Source: Verrucomicrobiota bacterium (GTDB lineage: Bacteria; Verrucomicrobiota; Kiritimatiellia; RFP12; UBA1067). From it: a DNA stretch of 38,183 nt. The DNA lies in contig JAHFSX010000050.1 in NCBI GenBank assembly GCA_023269675.1, forward strand, positions 1-38,183. Reading direction: 5' to 3'. The notes under the pieces were generated by a model. It was not told the origin of the DNA and did not search any database. It saw nothing but the letters and a program-made list of their open reading frames with translations. A program made the translations under genes and the position numbers. Within the stretch, counting starts at the first letter, position 1; the number at the start of each line of letters is the position of its first letter. Shown piece after piece: positions 27,001-35,903 of the stretch.

Positions 27001-30000
27001 ATGGCGCAGAATGACCGTGCCGCTGTTATCGGCAACCGTAAAGATGCCGTCGAAGGCGTTGGACACGCTCAGCCGCATGACACCCGCGCCGTTTTTCGTG
27101 ACGCCGTACCCCGCTCCGCCGATGATCCTCGCGGTGACATCCAAATCGACCGCCGCACCCGGCGCGACGCTGTTGTTGACATTGAAGGTGCGGGTGCCTC
27201 CATTGAGGTCAAGCAGGCCGCCGATGGTGGCGGTGTTGGGGTCATTGGCCGCGTTGAAGGTCACGGTGCCGCTGAGCTTGTTCGTGCCGGTTCCTGAAGT
27301 GACGTACGCCGACGAGCCCGCCGGGCCGCCGCCCATCGTCAGAGCGCCAAAGGTAAGTGCGCCGTAGGAGGCGGAGTTCGTGATCCCGCCGCTGTAGATG
27401 GTGGCCGTGCCGAGGGTGTCCACGTCGCCGGCGAAGTCCAGTACGCCATTGTTCCAGATATTGACGGGGCAGCCGTTGAGGTCGCCGGCGCCGCCCGCGC
27501 CGTAGCGGACCGTGCCCTCGTTGATGCTCAGCGTGCCCGAGAACGTGTTCGCCGCGTTGAGCACCAGGATGCCCGCGCCGTCCTTCGCAACCGCGCCAGC
27601 GCCGTTGGCGACCGGCACGCTCACGGTGAGCGTCCGGCCCGCGTCGACGCCGAAGAATAACGAGCCGAAGAGATCGCGCGTAAGCACGCCGGTGCTGGAG
27701 CCGCTGCGCGTGATCGCGAAGTCGTCGCTGCCCGACAGCGTGAGCCGCCCGGACGTCAGCGTCAGGTTGTACGCGCCCGAAGCGCCGAGATTCACGACAT
27801 TACCGGCGCCGGGGCTGTCGATCCAGAGCGAGTTGACCGACCGGGCCGCATTCAGCGCCAGGTGGTTGTTCAGCAGCGTGTACTTCGTGTCGAGGCCGGT
27901 CTGAGCGGCCGTGCCGTCGAACTCCGCGCCCTCGGCCAGCGTGTAGGCCCGCACGCCGGTCACGGGGTCGTAGTAGGCCGGCGCCGTGCCGACCATGCCG
28001 CAGCCGATCACGCCGGCGGCCTGGCCATCGAACAACACGCGCGGGTTGTCGCCGGCCGCGCCGAGCGTGCCGTTCGGCGCCGTGAACTTGACCGTGCCGA
28101 AGCCGGGCGTGAGACCGCCGAACTCCAGATCGGACGAGGAGCCCGCGCCAACGCCGTTGACGACGTCGATGGTCGCCGCGCCGCTGTTGAAGACCGCCGC
28201 GCCTAGAGCCTCGCCGGAGGCCTCGCCGTCCTTGCCTGCGAAGCGGAAGATGCCGCCGTTAAAGGTGACACTGCCCGGCAGGTATCCTGTCAGGCGATCG
28301 CGACTGTTGACAGACGAGTTATCGAGGAGCAGTGTCCCGCTGTCGAAGAGCGTGTAAGCGCTCAGGCCCATGTTGGCCGTCGCGCCGTTACCGCTGAGCG
28401 CCAAGACGCCGCCGTTGACCGCAAAAAGGCCCGTGAAGCGTTCCTGGCTTGAAGTGACGTCCATGCGCCCCGAGCCCGTCTTGATGAGTGTGGAACTCAG
28501 CGACGAGTTGGTCAGCATGCCGGAGAAGGTCGACGCGTTGTTGTTGCGCCCCACGCTCAGCGTGCTGCCCTGCAGGTTAACCCAACCGGAGCCGCCCAGC
28601 GAGCCGATCGTATCCGAGCCATTCAGCAGGAACGTGCCGTTGACGGTCACGTCCGGCTCATCGGGGATCGCGTTCCCGGTGTTCATCAGCGTGGCGCCGG
28701 GAATCACGGTGATGCTGCTGCCCGGCAGGGCCGTGTTGAGTCCGAGGGCCGCAGTCAGATAGACCGTGCCGAGCTTCGGCAACAGCACGCGGTCAAGCAC
28801 GTCCGTCGCGCCGATGGTCAGCGCGTAGGCGCCGAGCGCCATGCGCTGATCGATCTGGAAGGTCGTGTTCGATGTCGCCGCGATCGTTCCGCCGTTCGGC
28901 CCGATGACAAGCACGCCGTCGGCGGCGGCCGGCAAGGTGCGACCCGCATAGTCGTTGACCAGCATGCCGCCCAAGCCGGTGGCCGCGTCGCGGTTGAGCG
29001 TCATCACCGTCGTCCCCGGCGTGAGGGGATTCGCCGGGCCGTAGTTTCCGGCGAACACAACGTAGGTCGGCGACCTGCCGCCCACGCGCGAATCCAGCGT
29101 GTCGAAGGGCGTCCCGAACCCGGAGACGTTGAGGCGAAGAAGCTGTCCCGGCAGCAGCGAGGCGGCCAGCGCGTCCGCCTGCGCACACGTGAGCCCCGTG
29201 GCGGACGTCAGTTCGATGGCAGAGCCGCTGTTCATCGTGATCGTGCCGGTGCCGGTCATGCCGCCGGAGTTGTTGGCGAGGAGCCGGCCGCCCGCCTGGA
29301 CCGTGACGTTGCCGTTGATGGCGGAGGGCACGCCGAACTGCAGCGTGCCTCCGTCTTCGACCCGGATGGAGGCGACGCCGTTGCCGATGCCCATGGCGTT
29401 CAGCCGGTTCGCGTTGATGGTCGCTCCGGATTTGACCGCGAAGGTTACAGGCTTGCCGGCCGAGGTGTCGCCGTACGTCGCGTCGCTGTCCTCGAGGATC
29501 AAGGTTCCAAGAACGTTGGCTGTCAGCGGTGCGGCCGGCGCAATCACCGGGCCGCCGGCGACGAGCCAGTGGCCCAAATAAAGCTGCGAGGGCGTCGTCC
29601 CCGGCCTGATCATGCCCTGGAGATAGATCTCGTCCGTTCCCGGCGTCACATTGATCGTGCCGACTGACCAGCGACGGTCGGAACGGTCCGTGGAGAGCCC
29701 TTTGAACGCCGTGCCCTTGCCGATCGTGATCGCGCCTGCCGCAATGTTCTGGTCGGCAATGACGCCGTAGTACAGATCCGCGTTCGTGCCCAAGTTTCTG
29801 ACCGTGTTATAGGTCAGGTTCAGGGGCGCCGTCAGCGTGAAGTTGTGCGCGATGATCGCATCGGGCGCCAAGGTGATATTCGGGGTGGCGCCCGCGACGC
29901 CGAAGCCGCGGTCCAGCGCGTTCAAGCCCTGACCGGCCGTCCAATTGCCTAAGATGACGCCTCCCGGTCCGATGTTGAATGTGTCGTCGCTCGTGTAAGG

Positions 30001-33000
30001 CACGGTGGCTAGCTGGACTTGGCCGCCGTTGACCGTGACATAGTCGTCGCCGGCGGCGTTCGCCGTCGCGCCCGCCTGTCCCAGATTGAGAAGCCCGGCG
30101 TCCACCCGCACGGGGCCGGCGCCAAGATAGCGGCGCATCGCCGTGCCGCCCGTGTTGATCGTACCCTCATTGATGTAGGTGCCGCCCGAATACGTGTTGT
30201 CGACGGAGCCGTCGAGGGTCAATTGTGACCCGCCGTTCTTCGTCAGCGTGACCTTGCCGCTGCCGTTGTCGCAGATGAGGGAGCGGATGTAGGTGTAATT
30301 GTTGAAGACCGCAACGTCGAGCGAGGCGTCCGCACCCGATCCTGCTGTCAGCACGCTGGGATAGTTGATGACCATCTGCTGGTTCTGCACGCCGCTGATC
30401 AACTGGCCGCTGGCAAGGGTCAGCTTGTTCGTCGGCGTCCATGAAGCCGAGGCGCCGACGTTGATGTTCAGCGAATTGATGACCTTGTCGGCGCCGAGTC
30501 CCGGGAAGCCGGCCGGCGTGGTGCTGGTGAGCTTGACGTTCTCCGTCGCGCCGGCGGCGTTGACATCGTTGTTCGCAGGGACTTTATATTCGGCAGCCGC
30601 CAGCGCGCGGACGCCGGCCACCGCGTCGTGGGTGACCCACTCGCTGCCGTACCGGGCGCCGGGCAAGATGCTCAGCGTGGTGCTGCCGATCGGGCCGCCG
30701 CCTCCCAGCAAGGCCGGAGGCGTGGTGAAGCGCACGTGCGGCGCGGCGTTCGTCGAAGAGCCCATGGCATTGCCGGAGCTGGACGTGAAGTTCACGTGGG
30801 AGCCCTTGGCCTGCGTTGCGCCCGTGAAGACCAGCTCCGGCACGCCGGAGTTACGAATCGCGTTGATGATGCTGAAGCCGGAGCCCAGCGACAGGTTGCT
30901 GAGGTTCTGCGGCACGAGCGCGTTGTAGTTGGCGCCGTTGAGCGTCAGCGTGCCGCCGTTCAGGGCGACAGACGGGCGGTTGCCCTCCGTGCCGAACCGG
31001 TTCGGAGCCGAGCTCACCGCGCCGTTCACGTTGTCCTCGATCTGGAAGTTGCCGCCGCGCTTGACCGTGATCGTGTTCGCGGCCGTCATGCCGGGCAGCG
31101 TCACGCCGATGCCGGACGCCGCGCCGGGAATGGCGCCGACCCTCATGGTGCCGCCATCCGCGTCCACCACAATGTCGCCGCTGAAGGTATTGCCAACCGA
31201 GCCGCCCACCATCATCTGGCCCGCGCCGGTCTTCGTAAACATCTCAGCGCCGGTCAGCGGCGCCGCAGAAGACGCAATAAAGTTGCGGGGAACCTCGAAC
31301 CCGGCCGCTGAATTCGGCTGCCAGTTCACAATCGTCACCGTGCCGGCGCTCGGACTACCCGCTACATAGCCGCCCGTCGCCAGCGTCAGCGTCACCGAGT
31401 CGGTGGCGCGCGTCTGATAGTTGCGGTTGTACAGCGGTGTGACCGCGATGTCCGCCGTCACCGCGCCCGCCGGAATCGTCACCGCGCCATTCAAATAGCT
31501 CATGTCGATGCCGTTCGCCGCGTTCCCGCTCAGCGTGTAGTGAACGGTCAGTGGCGCGTCCTGCGCGACGCCGCGCGAAACTGTGATCGTGCCCGTGTCC
31601 AGCGGATACTCCGCCGCAGCCGCGTCAGTCGCCTGGAGGGTCACCGCGCCCGTCAGCAGCGTCTCCGTCGCCGACGCCCACACCGTCCCGTACGCATTCG
31701 ACGCGGCGTAGCGGAAGAAATAGGTCGTTCCGGCGGAAAGGCTGGCGATGTCCGTTGCGAACGCGCCGGCCGCAGCGGGGGCGGCGAACCAGTTGGTGTT
31801 CGCCCAAGCTCCGGCGTCGGTGCCGCCGTCCGCCGCGCCCCAATAGACGGCCACGGCCGTCTGCGCCATGCCGGTCGAAACCAGGTAGCCGTTCAGCGTC
31901 GCCGCCGTCCCTGACACGCCGGTCGCCGGCAGGTTCGCGACATCCGGGCGCGCGGGCGTCTGGCTGGAGCCATACGCCGCCCAGACGCTATTGGAGGCGG
32001 CGTTCATGTACTCGGCCCAGATCCAGCTGCCGGAGCGGGCAACGGACGACACGCGCGTTTCGTCCATGGCTCCAGCGAAGTACCCGTAGTTGTTGCCGCC
32101 CAGCCGATAAGGCGAATTCACCTGAACGCGGGGCGACGTTAGGCCCGTCCGCACCAGTTGCCCGTTCAAGAAGATCCGGGGCACCCGGTTCGAATAGGTG
32201 ACCGTGATATGGTTCCAGTTCGTGCCGATGATGCCCGAATAGACGGCCAGAGGCGGCATGTAGCTGCTGCTGAGCTCGTAGACCGAAATCCCGTTCGTGC
32301 CGACCGAGAGGCCCGCGCCCGCAATGTCGCTCCCGCCTTGCTCAGCCTCGAACGCCCATTTCTGCCCCGCCGTTCCAGACGTTCCTGAATTGCTTTCGGC
32401 ATCGATCTCATGGCTGGCGGCCGTCTGAATCCAGGCCGAGAAGCTGAAGGTGTTGATCGCACGGCCGGCCGTGCCGAACGTCAGGTAGTCGTCCGCGCCG
32501 TCGAGCAGGTCGCCGCCGGCGATCACGCCCGGCGCGTCCTGAATGATCAACCCCGACTGAACTCCGTTGTTTCGGAACGGCGTCGAATCGGACACCCCGC
32601 CAAAGGTCTCGGAGTGGTGCGCCACGATCACAAACCCCTCGGACCAGACCGTGCCGTTCGTCGTATAGGCGGGAGCGGTCAGGCCGCTCTTGTGCCACAG
32701 CATCCAGACTGTGGCGTTGTTGGTGAGGCGCGGCACCTGCACCCACACGCGCGACAGGCCTGTCGCGTCCCACTTCTCGATCTCGTAGGGCAACTCGCGT
32801 GTCATGGAATCATCAACGAAACGAAGATCCCCGTTCGCACCCGACAGGAACTGGTCGTAGCTGAAGCCGCTCAGGTTCGCCCCCAGGGTCACCAGCGCGG
32901 GGAAGTTGGTGAGCGTCTCCGCGCGGTTGTATCCCGCAAACCGGATGGGCAGCCGCATGTTCCAGTCGTCAGCCGCGACGCCGGCGTCGCCGATCGTGAC

Positions 33001-35553
33001 GGTCGCGGAATTCCCCCCGCCGATCAGATAGCTGCCGGGCGCCAGCGTCGCCGTCACCGTCTCGCTACCCTCGCTCCAAACCGAGTCGGCGACGGGCGTC
33101 ACCGTGATGTCCGCGCTCGTCGCACCGGCCGGGATCGTCACGCTGCCCGACAGCGCGGCGTAGTCCGTGCCATTCGCGGCCGTGCCGCTCAGCGTGTAGG
33201 AGACCGTCAGCGCGCCGTTGGTGATCGCGGCGGGGCGGGTCACCCGGAACGTCCCCGGCTCAAGTCCAACTTCCGACGCGGACGCATCGGTCGCCTCGAT
33301 CGTCACCCCGTCGGTCGCAAACGTTGCCGGGGCCGGCGCCCACGCGGTCGTCAGGCTGTTTGAGATGAAGAACGTGTAATAGTAGAACGTGTTCGTCAGC
33401 AATCCGTTGACGGCGCAGCTGACCGGACCGTCCCAATCATGGAACCTCCCGGCAAACGCATTCGTCTCCCAGTTGGCGGCCACGTTCTGTCCGTCTGTCC
33501 GGCCCCAATAGACATAGACGTCAAAGTCCCAGTTCTTGCCGTGCAGGTCACCGTTCAGTGTCGCGGCGTTGGCTGTCAAGCTGCCGGTGCTCACCGGTGT
33601 GTTGGCGATGCTCGCCGACGGGGCGGAACCGCTCGGATAGCGCCACTGGCCCGCTTGTGCCGAGGGGCAGACATAAACCTCGCTGCCGCCCGGCGGCGTG
33701 TACCAGAACGCAAGGTTGTCGCCGCCGGCGGAATCTTGGCTGAAGAACATGAAGGGGTAGCCCTGTCCGGCCGTCAGCGTCTTGGTGCCGGTGCCGGTCC
33801 AGAGCCAGAAGCCTACGGCGTCGCCGCTGTCGAACACGCCGTCGTTGCCGGTGTCCATGAACATCCAGCCCTTATCGTCCTGGTTCCAGCGGAAGGTGTA
33901 GGTGCCGGTGACGGGCGGATAGAAGCGGCCGCTCAGCGCCGCCACGAAGTTGTCGCCCGGGCTGCCGCCGAACTCGTTCCAGGAGTTGGCCGGCCCCTGC
34001 AAAACGACGTTCCTGCCCGCGACCTCGGTCATCGCGAGCACCGTGCCCGCCTTGCCGCCGGTGAAGACGCGCGTGAGGGAGTTCGTGTAGGCGGACCCGG
34101 TGAGATCGACCGTCGCTTGAGCGTAGGTCGCGGGCTGGAACATGGAGGCGCGCAGTCCGTTCGAATACGCGAAAGCGCCACCCTCCGCAGGCAGCAAAAA
34201 CGTCGTTGACGCGGGCGACCAGGCCATGCCGGCCGCGTTCGAAGCGAGGCAGATGTAATAATTATTAAAGCCGCACGTGCCCGTCACGGTCGCTGAGAAC
34301 GCCCCCTGCACGACATCCGACAGCTTGACGACGTGCTCATAGTTGGCCGACTGGCCGCCGTCGGTCAGCCCCCAGTAGAGGTAGATATCCGAGGTGTTGC
34401 CCGCGGTCAAGTTGCCCCGCAGGACGGCCTGACCGACCGACACGGAGGCGCCGGAACCGTTGTCGACCGCCGGGGGTGTGGCGGTGGCGAAATTGAGCGA
34501 GGGGGTGGCCCAAGCCATCCCCAAGGCGTTGGAGGCGAGGAAGGTGTACCAGTTGGTGGCGCCGCCGGCCAACCCGGCGACTTGGCGCGTCAGGTTGAAC
34601 GCGCCGTTCGAATACGTCCCCATGAGGGCGCTGTTGGCCCACAGCCCCGAGTTGGTGGTCCCATCGGTATCACCCCAGTAGGCCCACACGTCGCAAGCAT
34701 TTCCGACCGACACTTGGGCGTTCATCCACCCCGACGAGTCCGTCACGTTCGTCGCCGGCAAATTGTTGACGGCGAGCGTCCGGACCAAGATCTGGAGCGT
34801 ACGGATTGTAAACGTGCTGATGTTGCCCGTGTTGTCGAAGGTCCAGTCAACGCCGCCGTTGTATGGCGTTGGACAATTTCCGATCCCCAGAATGCTTCCT
34901 CCCGCGCCAGCCCACGAATTGTAAGCGAAGAGGGTTTGCCCCGCGCCGTAGTTGTGGATCTGCATGCAGGAGTAGCCGGAAGCTGGCGTCGCCCCCGTTA
35001 TCTCGTCGCCGAAGTCGTAAACGGTCGTGCTGGCCCCGGGCACGCCATGGGTGTTCAGCGGTCCATAGTTGTTGGGCCAGAACTCGAGGTTGACGGTGTT
35101 ACAGCCGTTGGTGTTGGTGATGCCGCTCACGTTCGAGCGGATGGTGGCGTTCGAAGGGGTCGCAGTGTCATAGAGGCCATGGCGGACGAAATAGTTGCGC
35201 GGGATGCCGAGCCGCGCCGCATTGGTGGTGAACGAACTCATCGAAACGTAGACCCACTGCGTCTGGCCGGACGCCTTGACCAGTTCCAGATAGTAGGCCA
35301 CGCGGTCAAAAGAGCCGGTCTTGATGGAGGCCGAAGTGTCGACCGTATAGGGAACTGCCGTCGCAAACCAGCCGAGCGAGGTGACCGGAATGGGAAGTTC
35401 GTACACCAACGTGTAGCCTGCCGCTTCCGGCACGTTGGCGAGCAGGCCAGTCGCCGCCTTGGCCTCCCGGCCTGCCATCAGCAGCGCCAGCGCCGCCACC
35501 GCGAAACGCGATACCCATACGCCACCCGACATACGTCCACTCATTCGGCTCAT
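21091..35553 (-). CDS. Giant secreted PATR-repeat protein B (4820 aa)
   Basis: This paralog of giant protein A has the same order: signal peptide (about 15-35), the domain shared with the esterase (about 46-258), FN3-like YWG repeats and PA14 (about 464-634, again DTGNDGVFDSGDA). Calx-beta (about 749-854), DUF2341 (about 861-954), LamG (about 1018-1189), a further FN3-like repeat and a second Calx-beta (about 1303-1406) follow. The PATR region (about 1421-4475) has at least 14 clear motifs. One motif near 26000-26060 carries an insertion (KDSVVYSWGTSTGGS) absent from A. From about residue 4018 the sequence leaves A. It gains different repeat modules and a second PA14-like domain (about 4490-4615: DDNTLLKIDGTTIINDG, LSPGAHVFEARFGNG). 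It rejoins A in the last 76 residues, of which about two thirds are identical. There is no beta-barrel. The start MSRMSG is supported by AGGAGG 6 nt upstream. The role is probably attachment or polysaccharide interaction, by inference. Confidence 0.9.
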   Translation of the reverse strand: MSRMSGRMSGGVWVSRFAVAALALLMAGREAKAATGLLANVPEAAGYTLVYELPIPVTSLGWFATAVPYTVDTSASIKTGSFDRVAYYLELVKASGQTQWVYVSMSSFTTNAARLGIPRNYFVRHGLYDTATPSNATIRSNVSGITNTNGCNTVNLEFWPNNYGPLNTHGVPGASTTVYDFGDEITGATPASGYSCMQIHNYGAGQTLFAYNSWAGAGGSILGIGNCPTPYNGGVDWTFDNTGNISTFTIRTLQILVRTLAVNNLPATNVTDSSGWMNAQVSVGNACDVWAYWGDTDGTTNSGLWANSALMGTYSNGAFNLTRQVAGLAGGATNWYTFLASNALGMAWATPSLNFATATPPAVDNGSGASVSVGQAVLRGNLTAGNTSDIYLYWGLTDGGQSANYEHVVKLSDVVQGAFSATVTGTCGFNNYYICLASNAAGMAWSPASTTFLLPAEGGAFAYSNGLRASMFQPATYAQATVDLTGSAYTNSLTRVFTGGKAGTVLAMTEVAGRNVVLQGPANSWNEFGGSPGDNFVAALSGRFYPPVTGTYTFRWNQDDKGWMFMDTGNDGVFDSGDAVGFWLWTGTGTKTLTAGQGYPFMFFSQDSAGGDNLAFWYTPPGGSEVYVCPSAQAGQWRYPSGSAPSASIANTPVSTGSLTANAATLNGDLHGKNWDFDVYVYWGRTDGQNVAANWETNAFAGRFHDWDGPVSCAVNGLLTNTFYYYTFFISNSLTTAWAPAPATFATDGVTIEATDASASEVGLEPGTFRVTRPAAITNGALTVSYTLSGTAANGTDYAALSGSVTIPAGATSADITVTPVADSVWSEGSETVTATLAPGSYLIGGGNSATVTIGDAGVAADDWNMRLPIRFAGYNRAETLTNFPALVTLGANLSGFSYDQFLSGANGDLRFVDDSMTRELPYEIEKWDATGLSRVWVQVPRLTNNATVWMLWHKSGLTAPAYTTNGTVWSEGFVIVAHHSETFGGVSDSTPFRNNGVQSGLIIQDAPGVIAGGDLLDGADDYLTFGTAGRAINTFSFSAWIQTAASHEIDAESNSGTSGTAGQKWAFEAEQGGSDIAGAGLSVGTNGISVYELSSSYMPPLAVYSGIIGTNWNHITVTYSNRVPRIFLNGQLVRTGLTSPRVQVNSPYRLGGNNYGYFAGAMDETRVSSVARSGSWIWAEYMNAASNSVWAAYGSSQTPARPDVANLPATGVSGTAATLNGYLVSTGMAQTAVAVYWGAADGGTDAGAWANTNWFAAPAAAGAFATDIASLSAGTTYFFRYAASNAYGTVWASATETLLTGAVTLQATDAAAAEYPLDTGTITVSRGVAQDAPLTVHYTLSGNAANGIDMSYLNGAVTIPAGAVTADIAVTPLYNRNYQTRATDSVTLTLATGGYVAGSPSAGTVTIVNWQPNSAAGFEVPRNFIASSAAPLTGAEMFTKTGAGQMMVGGSVGNTFSGDIVVDADGGTMRVGAIPGAASGIGVTLPGMTAANTITVKRGGNFQIEDNVNGAVSSAPNRFGTEGNRPSVALNGGTLTLNGANYNALVPQNLSNLSLGSGFSIINAIRNSGVPELVFTGATQAKGSHVNFTSSSGNAMGSSTNAAPHVRFTTPPALLGGGGPIGSTTLSILPGARYGSEWVTHDAVAGVRALAAAEYKVPANNDVNAAGATENVKLTSTTPAGFPGLGADKVINSLNINVGASASWTPTNKLTLASGQLISGVQNQQMVINYPSVLTAGSGADASLDVAVFNNYTYIRSLICDNGSGKVTLTKNGGSQLTLDGSVDNTYSGGTYINEGTINTGGTAMRRYLGAGPVRVDAGLLNLGQAGATANAAGDDYVTVNGGQVQLATVPYTSDDTFNIGPGGVILGNWTAGQGLNALDRGFGVAGATPNITLAPDAIIAHNFTLTAPLNLTYNTVRNLGTNADLYYGVIADQNIAAGAITIGKGTAFKGLSTDRSDRRWSVGTINVTPGTDEIYLQGMIRPGTTPSQLYLGHWLVAGGPVIAPAAPLTANVLGTLILEDSDATYGDTSAGKPVTFAVKSGATINANRLNAMGIGNGVASIRVEDGGTLQFGVPSAINGNVTVQAGGRLLANNSGGMTGTGTITMNSGSAIELTSATGLTCAQADALAASLLPGQLLRLNVSGFGTPFDTLDSRVGGRSPTYVVFAGNYGPANPLTPGTTVMTLNRDAATGLGGMLVNDYAGRTLPAAADGVLVIGPNGGTIAATSNTTFQIDQRMALGAYALTIGATDVLDRVLLPKLGTVYLTAALGLNTALPGSSITVIPGATLMNTGNAIPDEPDVTVNGTFLLNGSDTIGSLGGSGWVNLQGSTLSVGRNNNASTFSGMLTNSSLSSTLIKTGSGRMDVTSSQERFTGLFAVNGGVLALSGNGATANMGLSAYTLFDSGTLLLDNSSVNSRDRLTGYLPGSVTFNGGIFRFAGKDGEASGEALGAAVFNSGAATIDVVNGVGAGSSSDLEFGGLTPGFGTVKFTAPNGTLGAAGDNPRVLFDGQAAGVIGCGMVGTAPAYYDPVTGVRAYTLAEGAEFDGTAAQTGLDTKYTLLNNHLALNAARSVNSLWIDSPGAGNVVNLGASGAYNLTLTSGRLTLSGSDDFAITRSGSSTGVLTRDLFGSLFFGVDAGRTLTVSVPVANGAGAVAKDGAGILVLNAANTFSGTLSINEGTVRYGAGGAGDLNGCPVNIWNNGVLDFAGDVDTLGTATIYSGGITNSASYGALTFGALTMGGGPAGSSAYVTSGTGTNKLSGTVTFNAANDPNTATIGGLLDLNGGTRTFNVNNSVAPGAAVDLDVTARIIGGAGYGVTKNGAGVMRLSVSNAFDGIFTVADNSGTVILRHPYALGTPAFGRTMYVGGTASLVFDGSNGNIAVPANYTNLVLNGAGDSLIGPIRGELVNWSGTNTASTPITLNGGTYLASLGGKLALTGNVTGVQDLSVYGTGEMELGGAIMTGAKQLIKSGNGTLTLSGAVSNTYSGSTTVNAGKLVLAKANGALPVLALANAPSLTINSGAVVQYAASSANPDMIGTNAIVINGTGQLDFNGASDVIGTVSVNAYGATGDSTAILNTAGGGNVAVNGLLVTPVPGYLTRVNTGTGTLTLSNNLVFYSSGTGRARISGNLSLGSNNRYFTSAQGLYPDYDLAIDAVISGLPGAGILKDSVVYSWGTSTGGSIRFEGANTFDGDVTLMDSNKGTLILANNQALGVPSTARTVTVGYGDSLALDGGVSLSDPSDRIGLSLKGTGDSRLAGVSVAGVAQSGALFSMGGTNTVPCKITLVDNTQIASAKRMVLQGMLTGSAKTLTFAGPGETAISGAKGMITNVSSITLSANATLSLENTVAANKADRIIDSIPLTLNGAGIRFANGGGATNYTEAVGAVTVNLGTNFFYGSQAASGQSSTLVIASINRVGGTVNFAGDGLGEDARNRIFVTGLGDGMIGPWATINGTNMAMYSSARGVYAGSGAEVGVAALGGTVASVIPNNESVSAVINTMGSEGPITVEAVWTNRVLEVRQATAYASTVAMTNATGAKALQTSRISIGADKASVTVGETDNVGALMALSSGGILTLENLNPSATLSVKSAIPNNGGTATSLAKFGAGPVVLSGSNSYAGATMINEGTLEFSGALAQKLAGAVSGAGTLVKSGTNQLQLLGANASFTGPIYVNAGIIRPDQNSAFGSTANGTLIASGATLDLGCDATVGGTRTGEQLYLNREEFTVGGSGVDGAGAIVNNGNATQMNAINRIYLADDTTFGGKMRWDIRNDSPYLFFNDHTLTKTGMNEIAIIAPIYPGTGRMVINQGLVRLEASALVGGSPSNTVTVNSGGKLEIYNLFPFVPPWSIILNEGGFFNGAAAGAVATNYNVWGGPVTLNGKAFLYGTVAGVNWSIPNQISGAGTLVKCGNGTSTLWLNNTNNTYSGGTIVSNGTLYAKYPASLPGYNDGRLTLGGDGFLAVNVSDGNFGFMPEQIHDLYTASTFTTNTSGLSIDTTAGDLNIGYDLTKPMALIKQGTNALALAGNTNTFGGNTYVYGGTLRFVSTTGTNNISKLFVGYNSTNAAAAIQEGGAIDCGSWNSSGETLGLGYGGATGYGYYRMNGGSLRTGWLSIPTSSGANAAFDQYAGEANVVGGWLIMGWGSGHAALNLYGGTMRDFTGNDLALGFTAQKNSLNMVNLLGPTALLDTAINSTTRSLRLAYSGTNLASVVNLNSGTLVVNRVWAGNSTTPSIFNFNGGTLKANASTGYGVSFLQGLTAATVYPGGAVFDTAGADVTVGQPLLAPTGYGLTYAPLRNNGAGYIGAPVVVVTGGSGTGATAVASVDLTDGSPTKGSVTGITVTSPGSGYLPGDKLSVALFGGGTLAPAVTNDCALGPNDPSGGLTKLGLGTLTLAATNTYGGATTISNGTLRLAVREALPTNGAVTVAGGILNMGGFAITNRAVTLTSGSLVNGSLVSDAIVKTGSGKLTLAIPLASATPIVIAEGTLKLQAAMPGLYEGTLNGSFDTTTAASLCSNVTVQLGTRMANTNAKQPTGLWGDNATYVYSGYIWNRTGTNTTWTFGESIDDNTLLKIDGTTIINDGNWGVPMSGAFTLSPGAHVFEARFGNGAGGAGLVPNKMWWMTSTFGFGVNFTGQTATNAPNFFSNFVALADPGDGSLLSCTAVSSAATNLIAAATSMILGEGALLDLDGYVQTLKDLSGSGTVSNGTLSITGTIAPGGTNVVGELTIASNTTLNSGTLLVDVAANNADKLIVQGSVNLSNLSLEIANPAALDRTKVYTILTCTGTRTGAFNSTNLPDSRWHVSYRADGSVQLLYASGTLIRLR

Positions 35554-35680
35554 TTACACCCTCCTGTCGCTCTTCATGCACGGCCCATTCAAATCAATAC
35601 AACACTTGCGGAACATCTGCTCAGCAAGCGAAAAAACATCCTTTTACAACTTAAGAGCAAATTGTTACAAAATTACTGAT
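35554..35680 (-). promoter_or_regulatory. Conserved leader/upstream block of giant gene B
   Basis: This block contains, in order on the - strand, ATCAGTAA, TTTTG, TTAAGTTGTA, TATTGATTTGAA, GTGCATGAA and AGCGACAGGAGG, matching giant gene A. Conservation of non-coding sequence between copies that differ a lot elsewhere suggests a shared promoter and leader; hexamers are not assigned. Confidence 0.55.
35560..35565 (-). promoter_or_regulatory. Ribosome binding site of giant gene B
   Basis: A perfect AGGAGG is followed by the 6-nt spacer GTGTAA and ATG at 35553, the same geometry as giant gene A. Confidence 0.85.
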
Positions 35681-35903
35681 CTCTGTCTAGCCCGTTTTGT
35701 TTTTTGGCGGGCAGCCGCGTTGCCTCCCAATTCATGACACCGAAAACTTTTCGGGGCAGAGGTCGGGGATTTCAGGTTGCCTCACATGAGGCGACTCCGA
35801 AAACGGGGTCATGGAAAGGCCGAAGGCAGGAAAGAGGGGCGCTCAGCCGCCGCGGACAGCAGATGGCGCGCGGTCGATGGCCTTTTGCCCGGCCGCCCTC
35901 GGC
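35681..35903. other. Gap between giant gene B and the C39 gene, no gene seen
   Basis: No coding region is supported. A small palindrome CCGAAAA-C-TTTTCGG lies at about 35740-35754, and a hairpin around GCCTCA-CA-TGAGGC at about 35780-35793. Neither has a T tract. The part at 35700-35760 resembles the region upstream of giant gene A. No clear terminator for the C39 gene was found here. Confidence 0.4.

Larger units (their letters stand above)
21038..35680 (-). repeat. Tandem duplication unit B (giant gene plus its flanks)
   Basis: This is the second copy of the unit at 6705-20713, again with leader, giant gene and terminator. It is about 630 bp longer, mostly because the gene has a different and longer module set before its conserved C-terminus. 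Confidence 0.8.

Noticed and set aside
6758..35553. CRISPR-like or satellite array
   Set aside because: The internal repetition is protein-level, degenerate PATR repeats of variable length, without constant repeats and unique spacers.
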